Source: Ferroplasma acidiphilum (GTDB lineage: Archaea > Thermoplasmatota > Thermoplasmata > Thermoplasmatales > Thermoplasmataceae). From it: a stretch of 64,000 nucleotides of DNA. Location of the stretch: NCBI RefSeq assembly GCF_002078355.1, contig NZ_CP015363.1:248001-312000 (forward strand), written 5' to 3'. Shown here piece after piece: positions 52,257 through 61,037 of this stretch. The notes beneath the pieces were generated by a model, which saw nothing but the letters and a program-made list of their open reading frames with translations, ran no database searches and was not told the origin of the DNA. A program made the position numbers and the translations under genes. Position 1 is the stretch's first letter, and every line of letters begins with the position of its first letter.

Positions 52257-52906
52257 CGTTTTATCACCACTATTGTCATATAATCCTTTATATCATCAAT
52301 GTTATTATAAATTATTTCCTTTTCAGTTGAAACATAGCTCATAATATAATAATTGGTGAGCTGATTTTTTTTAATGATTTCCTTTATAATTTCTCTTGCC
52401 CTTATTGCCTTAAATATTACTACATTTCCATAGGACATAATTTTTTCTTCCATATAGCTATAATCCTTTACTGCCGGGAGCACCAGGAGCGGTTCATCCT
52501 TGGTAGCTAAAATAATCTTCATTGCAGCTGATATGCCATTCATGGAGCTGATTCCTGGAATGACATCAAATTCAATATCAATATATGGCATTATGTCAAG
52601 GAATGTGCTATAAAGCATCGGTTCTCCCTCAACAGCGTATACAGATTTAAGATTATCCCTGCTTGCTTTCATTATCATACCTGCGTATTCCCTGCTCAAT
52701 GCGGATATTTTTTCGCTTCCAATTGGAAATTCTAATTCCCTCATGCGATTACTATTGACGCCCAGGGACTTCAGGATATTCTCTGCAGAGTTTAACGATG
52801 TTTTCGGATAAAATACAATATCTGCGTCCATTATGGCTTTATAGCCCTTCATGGTTATAAGTTCAGGGTCACCTGGCCCGAGCCCTACAACCTTAAACAA
52901 ACTCAT
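52247..52906 (-). CDS. cbiL: (Cobalt-)precorrin-2 C20-methyltransferase
   Basis: Second SAM methylation of the corrin route. The 219-aa protein begins VVGLGPGDPELITMKGYKA, the classic CbiL/CobI signature. YAVEGEPMLYSTF (about 89-101) and DVIPGISSMNGISAA (about 114-128) complete the SAM pocket. The length is slightly short for the family (about 230-240). It overlaps cbiET by 4 bp (ATGA-type) and cbiF by 10 bp, so all four genes are one operon. Confidence 0.9.
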   Translation of the reverse strand: MSLFKVVGLGPGDPELITMKGYKAIMDADIVFYPKTSLNSAENILKSLGVNSNRMRELEFPIGSEKISALSREYAGMIMKASRDNLKSVYAVEGEPMLYSTFLDIMPYIDIEFDVIPGISSMNGISAAMKIILATKDEPLLVLPAVKDYSYMEEKIMSYGNVVIFKAIRAREIIKEIIKKNQLTNYYIMSYVSTEKEIIYNNIDDIKDYMTIVVIKRYT

Positions 52907-54093
52907 TTTTTCACCACCTTTACAATGTAAATTTGATCAAGAGGCTCAAACCTTGTGTACACTGATACTGGCTTGAGCCTGGAGATATTTACCTGTTTCA
53001 CATCAAATTGCAAGTTATTTTCTTTTATATAATTCATCATGGCATAGAAATTTTCCATTGTGGTTATATTCGCAACCATTCTGCCTCCATCTTTAAGCCG
53101 GACATAACAATACTTAACAATATTTTTAATATTTCCTGAGGAACCACCGATAAATACAGCTTCCGGGTCTGGAATTCCATCCAGTGCTTCCGGTGCCTCT
53201 CCATTTATTATGTTAATATCAGTAGAAAATTTCCTCATATTTTCATCTATGAAATTGCAGAGAGCCTTATCTTTTTCTATTGCAAAAATATTTCCATCGG
53301 GGTTTATCAGGGATGCATATATGGCAACAGATCCTGATCCGGAGCCCACATCCCACATCGTGTCTCCGTTATTTAAATCAAGTTCAGAAACAGAGATTTC
53401 ACGTATCTCTTTTTTTGTAATATTATTGTTTTTTCTTAAAAGCACTCCATCATCTAGTAGTGAAATTTTGACATTGCCATCTTTAATTAAAATCATAATA
53501 TTCAAATCATTGAATTCTTTGCCTATTAATTCTTTAATTTTATATTTAGAAATAGACTCATCTTTATATCCAAGCCTTTCCAGAACATATGACGAGTAAT
53601 CCACCAGCCCGAAACTGGTCATGTATTCAGCTATCCTTGATGGTGTGTTATTTCCATCAGTGAATATTGCAATTTTCCTTTTATTCCTTATTTTCTGTGC
53701 GAGACCTTTTATTTCCCGCCCGTGCAAACTTATTGCCACCATATGGCTTGCATCCATCCCCAGCCTGGAAAGGGCCACCTGCAGTGAGCTTACTTCCGGG
53801 ACGATATAGATATCACCGGAATCATAATGTTCCGTTATATACTTCCCGATGCCAAAAAATAAAGGGTCTCCGGATGCTACAACTGTAACTGTCTTATTGT
53901 CTGCCAGTGTATTTGCCAGATCTCCTGTAAACTGTTTCATAGAACCTATATTAAAAATCTGTGCTGGAGTTTGTGGGATTAATTCCAGATTGCGCCTGCC
54001 TGAAAATATTACCTGGCTTTCCATAATGCACTTCTCCGCCTCTGGATTTATTGGCCTTCCAGGAAAAACACCGACTATATTAATTCTTTTCAT
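52903..54093 (-). CDS. CbiE-CbiT fusion: precorrin-6Y/7 methyltransferase-decarboxylase
   Basis: A 396-aa two-domain protein like CobL. The N-terminal CbiE domain (about 1-195) has INIVGVFPGRPI and SGDPLFFGIGKY for C5 methylation. The C-terminal CbiT domain (about 215-396) has the Rossmann motif WDVGSGSGSVAIYAS for C15 methylation and decarboxylation. I chose the ATG at 54093: GGTGA lies just upstream and MKRINIVG is a family-like start. The in-frame ATG at 54150 would add 19 residues and a longer overlap. Overlaps the preceding methylase by 14 bp. Confidence 0.88.
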   Translation of the reverse strand: MKRINIVGVFPGRPINPEAEKCIMESQVIFSGRRNLELIPQTPAQIFNIGSMKQFTGDLANTLADNKTVTVVASGDPLFFGIGKYITEHYDSGDIYIVPEVSSLQVALSRLGMDASHMVAISLHGREIKGLAQKIRNKRKIAIFTDGNNTPSRIAEYMTSFGLVDYSSYVLERLGYKDESISKYKIKELIGKEFNDLNIMILIKDGNVKISLLDDGVLLRKNNNITKKEIREISVSELDLNNGDTMWDVGSGSGSVAIYASLINPDGNIFAIEKDKALCNFIDENMRKFSTDINIINGEAPEALDGIPDPEAVFIGGSSGNIKNIVKYCYVRLKDGGRMVANITTMENFYAMMNYIKENNLQFDVKQVNISRLKPVSVYTRFEPLDQIYIVKVVKK

Positions 54094-55369
54094 CCCCGTC
54101 ACCAAAATACGACATAACTTTGCTGTACAACCCTTCATATGGATATTCAATCCTTATTACTCCAGCTCCATCCTTTACCTCTATTCCTTCCGGCAAAGTA
54201 TCTGATTGCCCACCTATTATTACAAGATCAGATTTTTTAACATAATCATCTATATAGCTTCCCATTTCCAGAGGCTTTACCTTCACAGCCTGCAATTCCT
54301 TTTCTTTCCCGGAACCTATCCATATATAATCATTTCCAGATTCTGAAATATCAGTGGTATCAAATATTCCGTAACTTTGAAGCAATGCTTTCCCGGTTGA
54401 ATCTGTTGCAATTTTTCCCAGCCATCTCAAATCAAATCCACTGGAGCGGAGTATATCCATTAACATATCCGTGTAACAGCCATAAAATGCAATATTTTTC
54501 CTATAAAGCTGCGCAGTTTGCATATTGCCCGGAAATACATCTGCGCAGCGTATCTTGAATACAGTAATCCCTTCATTTTCCAGATCATCTGTATCCGGGG
54601 CATACAGATCATAGAAGAGTGTTACAATTTTCCCTGAATAAATTCTATGCTCTGATCTGGAGAACTCTTTATGGTATTGTACAACATCACCTATAACTAT
54701 GAGCGAGGGTGAATCATCATATGAATAGTCTATGTCTCCAAGTTTTCCTGTATATGTCTTCTGGTAATTGTATGTTCCATTTTCTATCAGGGCTATAGGC
54801 AGGGCAGGGTCATAGCCCGATGACAGGAGCCTTGATACTATATCTCTCAGATTGTGGGCACCCATGAATATAACAAGTGTATACATTCTGCAGTTAAAGG
54901 TGCGGCAATCAGGTATATTTAAATTTTCCACACTGTTGCCCGTTGTTACAAGTACTCCATGATTTACATTTCTATGGGTCAGTGGAATTCCCGCAGATTC
55001 CGGAACCCCTGTCAGGGATGAAATGCCCGGTATAATCTCATATTCTATATTATTTCTAATCAATTCCTCTATTTCTTCTCCCCCGCGCCCGAAAACAAAT
55101 GGATCGCCTCCCTTTAGCCTGGCCACGGTCCGGTATTTTAATGCTTCATTTACAATAATTTTATTTATTTCTTCCTGGGATATCCGCTTAACGTATGGTT
55201 TTTTACCCACATAGATTTTTCTGGTGCCAGGAGTGGCATAATCAAGTATTTCAGGATTTACAAGGTGGTCATATATTATGGCATCAGCATTTTTAATAAT
55301 TTTAATTGCCTTAATTGTAAGCAAATCTTTGTTTCCCGGGCCACACCCTACTATATACGCTTTTCCCAT
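54080..55369 (-). CDS. cobA: Uroporphyrinogen-III C-methyltransferase fused to a HemD-like domain
   Basis: First committed enzyme toward corrins: methylates uroporphyrinogen III at C2 and C7 to precorrin-2. Residues 1-240 are a complete CobA/SUMT (YIVGCGPGNKDLLTIKA, VARLKGGDPFVFGRGGEE, PGISSLTGVPE). Residues about 245-429 form a second domain with two alternating alpha/beta halves (KIVTLFYD, IAFYGCYTDMLMDILR, WLGKIATDSTGKAL), consistent with uroporphyrinogen-III synthase, whose primary sequence is always divergent. It is the first gene of the operon. Identity of the second domain is inference. Confidence 0.88.
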   Translation of the reverse strand: MGKAYIVGCGPGNKDLLTIKAIKIIKNADAIIYDHLVNPEILDYATPGTRKIYVGKKPYVKRISQEEINKIIVNEALKYRTVARLKGGDPFVFGRGGEEIEELIRNNIEYEIIPGISSLTGVPESAGIPLTHRNVNHGVLVTTGNSVENLNIPDCRTFNCRMYTLVIFMGAHNLRDIVSRLLSSGYDPALPIALIENGTYNYQKTYTGKLGDIDYSYDDSPSLIVIGDVVQYHKEFSRSEHRIYSGKIVTLFYDLYAPDTDDLENEGITVFKIRCADVFPGNMQTAQLYRKNIAFYGCYTDMLMDILRSSGFDLRWLGKIATDSTGKALLQSYGIFDTTDISESGNDYIWIGSGKEKELQAVKVKPLEMGSYIDDYVKKSDLVIIGGQSDTLPEGIEVKDGAGVIRIEYPYEGLYSKVMSYFGDGDEKN

Positions 55370-55491
55370 CTATCAGATATTTTATTCTAATATATGTTTT
55401 TACTTATATTTTTCCGCCGGGCACAGTCTGTATAGCAATATATATGAATATTCTAATCCCTTATTCCTGCCACATTCCATCGTTCTAGATG

Positions 55492-56094
55492 TTAGAGAGA
55501 CGCATCCATCTTTTTCATTGCTTCCATCCCAAGCTTCATAGCCTTGAGGTTTATATCGAGCATCTTCCCGCTGAACCTATCATTCAATGCCTCAATTATG
55601 CTTTTTTCATCGACTGGAAGTATCCCAAGAGAAAGCACTGCACCTATCATAACTGTATTGGCTGATCTGAATGAGCCTGCCTGGTTGCCAATATCGCCAG
55701 CATCAATTTCATAGATCTTTTTTATGCCGGGGATAAGCAATGCCATGCCGTTGACATCAGGATATTCTGCATCTTTCAGGCTAACAGATATTGGCGTTAT
55801 TTTTTCCTTATTCATAATTACCCTGGCATCACTGTTAATTGTGCTTAAAATCCTCATAGTCTCAATCGGTTCAAATCCAAGCACCAGATCAAATTTTCTT
55901 CTGGGGGAAATAGGGCCGTAGGCATTACCAATCCTTACTTCTACATTAACTGACCCACCACGTTGTGAGAGACCATGTATTTCAGACATTACCACATTAA
56001 GCCCCATTTTAATTGCAGCCTCCGATATCAGTGTGCCGGCAGTGATAATCCCCTGCCCACCCACGCCTGTAATAATAATATTAAACGTCTTCAT
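55492..56094 (-). CDS. iorB: Indolepyruvate:ferredoxin oxidoreductase, beta subunit
   Basis: Gamma-type subunit of the 2-oxoacid:ferredoxin oxidoreductase family, working with IorA. The 200-aa protein begins IIITGVGGQGIITAGTLISE, and SEIHGLSQRGGSV (about 38-50) is the IorB signature. FRSANTVMIGAVL is also typical. Its ATG overlaps the iorA stop by 4 bp, so the subunits are made together. Lies 120 bp upstream of cobA on the same strand. Confidence 0.93.
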   Translation of the reverse strand: MKTFNIIITGVGGQGIITAGTLISEAAIKMGLNVVMSEIHGLSQRGGSVNVEVRIGNAYGPISPRRKFDLVLGFEPIETMRILSTINSDARVIMNKEKITPISVSLKDAEYPDVNGMALLIPGIKKIYEIDAGDIGNQAGSFRSANTVMIGAVLSLGILPVDEKSIIEALNDRFSGKMLDINLKAMKLGMEAMKKMDASL

Positions 56095-57962
56095 TGTGCC
56101 ACCTCTATAGCTTTAAACGGGCAAACATAAGGTTCAGCACATACACCACAACCATCGCATATATTGGAATCTATTTTAATATTTCCACCTTCTATCGATA
56201 TGGCAGGGCATGCAAAATTTTCCACGCAATTCATGCATTTGCCGCATTTGTCCTGGTTAACAGTATATGTGATAACTCTGTGAGTTTTCTGCATTGCTTT
56301 GTCCCTAAGGATTGCACACTCCCTGCGTGCCACAATCACAGAAAGCGTATTTTCTCTCAATGCCTTTGTTACTGCCTTTAATGTTTCCTTTATATCATAG
56401 GGGTCAACTATCTGGACATCAGCAACGCCTATGCTTCTGGCAATATTTTCAATGGATACTGGTGGCAATTCATCACCTGGCGGGCTGAAATTTTCCCCGG
56501 CATTAGGTTGCTGGCCTGTCATTGCAGTAGTTCCATTATCAAGTACCATCACAAGCATATTAAGCTTATTGTGTACAGCGTTTATCAATGGCGGTATTCC
56601 TGAATGGAAAAATGTTGAATCCCCTATAAATGCAATAACTTTCTGTTTAGTAGACATTGCAAACCCGTTAGCCATTCCTATGGAGGAACCCATGGAGATC
56701 ATTGTATCAGCTTCTTCATAGGGGTCATAGAGCCCGAGTGAGTAACATCCTATATCTGACGCATATATTGTATCAGTTTTGTTCATCATCTTAACTGCCC
56801 TCTTGACGGCATAATATGTTGCCCTGTGTGGGCATCCAGGGCAGAGCACGGGTGGCCTTGCAGGGAGCACCAGTTTATTCTCAGGCACATCCTGCACAGC
56901 AAAACCCATAATCCTGGAAAGTGAATGCGCCACTGTATCGGGTGTAAATTCATGGCTTTCACTGAAATATCCATCAAGTTTTCCGAATATTGTGGAATCC
57001 AGTTTATTCATCTGGGCAATAGTCCTGATTTTATATTCAAGATACGGGTCAAGTTCCTCGATGATTATTACTTTTTTATTATCTGATATAAATTTAACAA
57101 TAGCACTCTCCGGCAACGGGTTGGTGAATCCTAGTTTCAGGACGCTTATATCAAGGTCATATTCTGAAATAACATCCATTACAGAATTATACGCAGCTCC
57201 GGATGCAATTATCCCATATTCTCCGGTACCTTTCCTTATAATTCTATTCATAGGTGATATATCTGATTCTTTTTTCAATTCATGCTCTTTTTCAATAAGC
57301 TTCTCTTTGAGTGTGTATGAATTTGAGGGAAGGCAAACAAATTCATGGATGTCCCTGATAAATACGCCTGTATCCGGCTGGCCTTCCCTGATTTTACCCG
57401 GTGTCACAGCACCACGCATATGGCTTACTCTCGTAGTAGTTCTGAACAGTACAGGCAACTTAAACTTTTCAGATAGGTCGAAAGCAAGTACAAGAAAATC
57501 CTTTGCTTCCTGGGGATTTGAAGGTTCAATCATAGGCACATGTGCAAGGTCTGCGTAATGCCTGTTATCCTGTTCGCTCTGGGAGGAATACATAGAAGGG
57601 TCATCTGCTGACATTACTACCATGCCTGCCCTGACGCCCGTGTATGCAATGCTCATGAAAGGGTCAGATGCTACGTTTAAACCAACATGTTTCATAAATA
57701 CCATTGACCTTTGCCCGGAAATAGATGCTGCAAATGCAGTCTCTATAGCAACCTTCTCATTAATAGAAAATTGAAATTTCATTCCAGATTTGCCTGCTAT
57801 ATGTGACAGTGTGTCTCCCACCTCACTGGACGGAGTGCCCGGATACGTTGTTGCAACTCTAACTCCAGCTTCTACAGCCCCTCTGGCTATAGCCTCATTG
57901 CTCAATAAAAAAAGTACCTCATTCTCAGAATTATCCACCATATTAGCATCAAATTTTACCAT
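56091..57962 (-). CDS. iorA: Indolepyruvate:ferredoxin oxidoreductase, alpha subunit
   Basis: Decarboxylates aryl pyruvates from aromatic amino acids to aryl-acetyl-CoA, reducing ferredoxin. The 623-aa protein joins a pyrimidine-binding domain (TYPGTPSSEVGDTL), a middle domain and a thiamine-diphosphate domain (IAFIGDSTFFHSG, then VLDNGTTAMTGQQ). Two 4Fe-4S sets end it: CGKCMNCVENFACP and CDGCGVCAEPYVCP. A second Met seven codons in is an alternative start. The enzyme fits amino-acid fermentation or respiration. The transcript probably begins in the 200-bp spacer to the SQR-like gene. Confidence 0.94.
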   Translation of the reverse strand: MVKFDANMVDNSENEVLFLLSNEAIARGAVEAGVRVATTYPGTPSSEVGDTLSHIAGKSGMKFQFSINEKVAIETAFAASISGQRSMVFMKHVGLNVASDPFMSIAYTGVRAGMVVMSADDPSMYSSQSEQDNRHYADLAHVPMIEPSNPQEAKDFLVLAFDLSEKFKLPVLFRTTTRVSHMRGAVTPGKIREGQPDTGVFIRDIHEFVCLPSNSYTLKEKLIEKEHELKKESDISPMNRIIRKGTGEYGIIASGAAYNSVMDVISEYDLDISVLKLGFTNPLPESAIVKFISDNKKVIIIEELDPYLEYKIRTIAQMNKLDSTIFGKLDGYFSESHEFTPDTVAHSLSRIMGFAVQDVPENKLVLPARPPVLCPGCPHRATYYAVKRAVKMMNKTDTIYASDIGCYSLGLYDPYEEADTMISMGSSIGMANGFAMSTKQKVIAFIGDSTFFHSGIPPLINAVHNKLNMLVMVLDNGTTAMTGQQPNAGENFSPPGDELPPVSIENIARSIGVADVQIVDPYDIKETLKAVTKALRENTLSVIVARRECAILRDKAMQKTHRVITYTVNQDKCGKCMNCVENFACPAISIEGGNIKIDSNICDGCGVCAEPYVCPFKAIEVAQ

Positions 57963-58138
57963 AACATTACCATCCTATAATGATACATAAACTGAGAATA
58001 TATAACTATTTAGAATTATATAAATATATACATAAATTTTAAGTTTTATAATACTGTACAAAGATACCCGGGAAGAAGTGAATGCTTATTGGGAAACAGG
58101 AAATATACACAGGATATCTAATTGCAAGGTTAAAAGTT

Positions 58139-58154
58139 AAATATAAATATATAC
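58139..58154 (+). promoter_or_regulatory. Probable TATA element of the SQR-like gene
   Basis: AAATATAAATATATAC ends ten bases before the ATG at 58164, and no Shine-Dalgarno sequence is seen. This placement suggests a leaderless transcript. The first 11 bases match the element before the TPR gene. Confidence 0.4.
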
Positions 58155-58163
58155 TAATGATGT

Positions 58164-59297
58164 ATGGACACTACTAATGTACTTATTATTGGTGACGCCA
58201 ACGCCGGAATAATAACGGCAAACAAGTTGAGAATGCATACAGGCAAAGATGTAAATATAACCATTATAGGCAATTCGGAAAAAACATATTTTAAACCTGA
58301 AGGTGTACTTATACCTTTCAACGGAATAGATTACAGGGATTCAATCAAGCCTACAGATTTTCTTATAAATTATGGCATTAAAAGAATAAAAGCCATGGCA
58401 ACCAGGATAGATCCGGCAAACCGGTCTGTCGTGCTGGATAACGGGCAGAAACTTACATATGATTATCTTGTAATAGCTACAGGAGATCGACTTGTCCCGG
58501 AAGATGTTCCAGGCTACAACCCTGATGTATACCATTTTTATGATATTGAAAACGTCCTTAGATTAAAGAAAATGTTAAGGGGATTCAAGGGAGGAAAAAT
58601 TGTTGTTGGGCCTGCAAGCACGCCCTTCCAATGTCCGGTAGCACCAGGTGAATTTATGTTCGGGCTTGACCTTCTCCTGAGAAATAAGGGCATAAGGGAA
58701 AATAGTGAATTGTCACTTATTGTGCCCATGAAAGATGTACTGCCATTTAAATCTGTATCAGACTTTGTAAGGAAAGGCTTTGAAGAATATAATATTAATT
58801 TTATACCTGATTTCAAAACAGAATATATTGAACCTGAGAAAAATTCTATTGTTTCTTCAAGTGGAGAATCGCTTCAATACGATAAACTGGTGCTCATACC
58901 ACCGCACAGGGGGCAGAAATTCCTCTCAGATTCGGGCATGGCCGGAGATTCTGGATATGTCGATGTGGATAAATTTACACTGGAATATTCCGATTATGAT
59001 AATGTTTTCGCCGTTGGCGATGCAGCCAATTTCCCCATGAAAGTTGGGGCACTTGGCCATTCAGAAGCCGCATATGTAGCGGAAAGGATAGCATCAGAAT
59101 CAGATGGTGTTATCTCGGACACCAAATTCGATGGCTTCATGGGATGTTCCAGTATATATGCGGAACAGCGTGGTTTTACCCTCTCATTTGATTACAATTC
59201 AAAACCATCAGTGAATTTCGCTTCAGCGCCGGATTATTTTTTGAAATATATATCAGGAGATACATATTTTTCATCAATAATAAGGGGGATGATATAA
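58164..59297 (+). CDS. Sulfide:quinone oxidoreductase-like flavoprotein
   Basis: A 377-aa two-fold flavoprotein. The FAD strand is VLIIGDANAGIITA, the second motif VFAVGDAANFPMKVGALGHSEA. Two redox-type Cys are kept: C157 (PFQCPVAPGE) and one near residue 328 (FMGCSSIYAE), at the positions of the conserved Cys pair of sulfide:quinone reductases; the additional third Cys of some types is not seen. It would oxidise sulfide at the membrane and feed quinone. Start of a two-gene unit with the DUF1641 gene, 0 bp apart. Actual substrate not proven. Confidence 0.8.
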   Translation: MDTTNVLIIGDANAGIITANKLRMHTGKDVNITIIGNSEKTYFKPEGVLIPFNGIDYRDSIKPTDFLINYGIKRIKAMATRIDPANRSVVLDNGQKLTYDYLVIATGDRLVPEDVPGYNPDVYHFYDIENVLRLKKMLRGFKGGKIVVGPASTPFQCPVAPGEFMFGLDLLLRNKGIRENSELSLIVPMKDVLPFKSVSDFVRKGFEEYNINFIPDFKTEYIEPEKNSIVSSSGESLQYDKLVLIPPHRGQKFLSDSGMAGDSGYVDVDKFTLEYSDYDNVFAVGDAANFPMKVGALGHSEAAYVAERIASESDGVISDTKFDGFMGCSSIYAEQRGFTLSFDYNSKPSVNFASAPDYFLKYISGDTYFSSIIRGMI

Positions 59298-59774
59298 ATG
59301 GCAGGGATAGAAAAGAATGAAAGCAGCAATGTGGATATAGCAGATATTGAGAACGCCATAAAAGAAAATGCCGATGTTGTAATGGCATTTATGAAACTGC
59401 TTGAAAAGTTAAAGGGTGCTGGCATCGTGGATGCCCTTAACTCCATAAATGAAAATGTAATACCGGACAATCTTGATTTCTTCGCTAAAGCCTTTACTTC
59501 AAAAGATTCAATGGAAACCTTTGCAAGGTCAGGGAACACACTGTTTGCCCTTCTGTTCATGCTGTCAAATCGCAAAATGGCGGATGTTGTAAAGGCAATA
59601 GCATTCAATTCACAGGGAATCGCAGAATCCATGGAAGAGGGTGCTTCAAAGCCACAGACACTATCAGCACTCAAACTTCTGGCCATGTTAAAAGACCCGG
59701 AGGTATCATCCGGCATTAATGCAGTGATGAATGGTTTGAAGGTGCTTGGAAGTGTACTGCAAAAGTTAGACTGA
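59298..59774 (+). CDS. DUF1641 protein paired with the SQR-like gene
   Basis: A 158-aa helical protein with the DUF1641 pattern (LLEKLKGAGIVDALNSI, then LKLLAMLKDPEVSSGIN, then a hydrophobic C-terminal helix). The ATG follows the flavoprotein stop directly, with GGGG GGATGAT-like purine sequence upstream. DUF1641 genes often neighbour SQR-like or other membrane-linked flavoproteins, so it may help them bind the membrane or oligomerise; no function is proven. Its stop overlaps that of the VWA gene by 9 bp. Confidence 0.75.
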   Translation: MAGIEKNESSNVDIADIENAIKENADVVMAFMKLLEKLKGAGIVDALNSINENVIPDNLDFFAKAFTSKDSMETFARSGNTLFALLFMLSNRKMADVVKAIAFNSQGIAESMEEGASKPQTLSALKLLAMLKDPEVSSGINAVMNGLKVLGSVLQKLD

Positions 59775-61037
59775 ACGGGCAACATCAAGCAATTCAAGGG
59801 CTCCAGACTCATCAAGTTTTGCATTCATATACTCTGTGCTTATCTTCTTTAGCCCTTCATTATATCCATTTATCATAACCGTTATCAATTTTGTTTCATT
59901 TTCTTTTCTGAAATAATCCTGCATGTTTACCTTGTCTTCCCCATCGGTGATTATTATTATTGTATTTGTTTCACTTCTAATTTTTGTATCCTGCAAATCT
60001 CTAAGAGCGGTCTTAAGTGCGCATTCTATGCATGTTCCTTTGTTTGATTCCACGGTAAGAATATTTTCCACAACGTCGAATGGGCTATTCAGCAGGTCAT
60101 GCGGCTTGTTGTCAAAGAATCTGAAATAATACTTTCTACCCCTGCTTCTGGCTATCCTGAACAGTGCAAGGGCTACTGACCTTGACCACAGGGTTTTATC
60201 GCCCTCATACATGCTTCCACTCTTGTCAAGTAGTACGTAATATGATCCAGGGCTCATTAAGCGTTTTTCCTTTCCAGTAAACCCGTTTATAAGTTTGGAG
60301 TAAAAAATTTCATCAGGCATAGCAAGTTCCCTGGAAAGTACATTGGAAATGTGCCTTGTCTTATAATACCCTGCCAGTTCGCCGGTATTGGAAAAAGACC
60401 TCATTTTCTTAGTATAGCGGGGCATAATATCTATAAGCTTATTTGCCAGTGTGAGTATCTTATCTGCATTATCCACCTTCATTGCCTTATCCGTGAGGTC
60501 AATCAGGCTTTCAACCGACATGCCTTCCTTCTTGCCTATATTCCCTCCAGGGTTTTTGTCCTTAACTATTTTCTCTATTTCGTGTGCCATTTCCACTTTC
60601 TTTGATGCACCTTCCATTGATTTTTCAATAGTTTTCTGATCCGGTGCATTGCTTGAATTTCCATTTCTTGGCTGATTTTTTTTGGCATTTTCATTCAGTG
60701 CCTTCATGAAGTTTATGCTGTATAGCATGGAAAGCCTGTCATTCAACTGTGTGTATGCCCTTTCCTGCTTAAAGTCCTTTGTTTCAGTAATATACTCCAT
60801 TCTGAGCCTGACACTTTCCATAAACTCATTCTTATTTTTTTCACTCCTGACTGTAGCCAGGCCAGAATAAAAAAGGAAATACAGGTCAGATGCAGCCGTT
60901 TTTATATTGTCTGCTGAGTTTTTATCAAGGTCAATATTAACACGCCTCACCAACCTTTCCTTTGTTATCTTATAGACAGTGCTGGATTGTGGTATTCCAT
61001 CTATATTGCTTCTGGAGTTCTCCGGCATATAAATCAC
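59766..61037 (-). CDS. VWA-domain protein partnered with a MoxR ATPase
   Basis: A 423-aa protein with a helical N-terminal half and a C-terminal von Willebrand A domain. The metal-ion-dependent site is DKSGSMYEG (about 271-279, D-x-S-x-S), and the later TDGED-type turn is IITDGED. Such proteins work with MoxR-family ATPases as chaperones that insert metals or remodel complexes. It overlaps the MoxR stop by 4 bp and is clearly co-translated. It resembles the ViaA/CoxE group; the client is unknown. Convergent with DUF1641. Confidence 0.83.
   Translation of the reverse strand: MIYMPENSRSNIDGIPQSSTVYKITKERLVRRVNIDLDKNSADNIKTAASDLYFLFYSGLATVRSEKNKNEFMESVRLRMEYITETKDFKQERAYTQLNDRLSMLYSINFMKALNENAKKNQPRNGNSSNAPDQKTIEKSMEGASKKVEMAHEIEKIVKDKNPGGNIGKKEGMSVESLIDLTDKAMKVDNADKILTLANKLIDIMPRYTKKMRSFSNTGELAGYYKTRHISNVLSRELAMPDEIFYSKLINGFTGKEKRLMSPGSYYVLLDKSGSMYEGDKTLWSRSVALALFRIARSRGRKYYFRFFDNKPHDLLNSPFDVVENILTVESNKGTCIECALKTALRDLQDTKIRSETNTIIIITDGEDKVNMQDYFRKENETKLITVMINGYNEGLKKISTEYMNAKLDESGALELLDVARSV

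Noticed and set aside
56992-57558. 188-codon open frame on the plus strand opposite iorA
   Set aside because: It mirrors a strongly conserved enzyme on the other strand, is rich in Ser/Ile/Leu, and has no recognisable domain.
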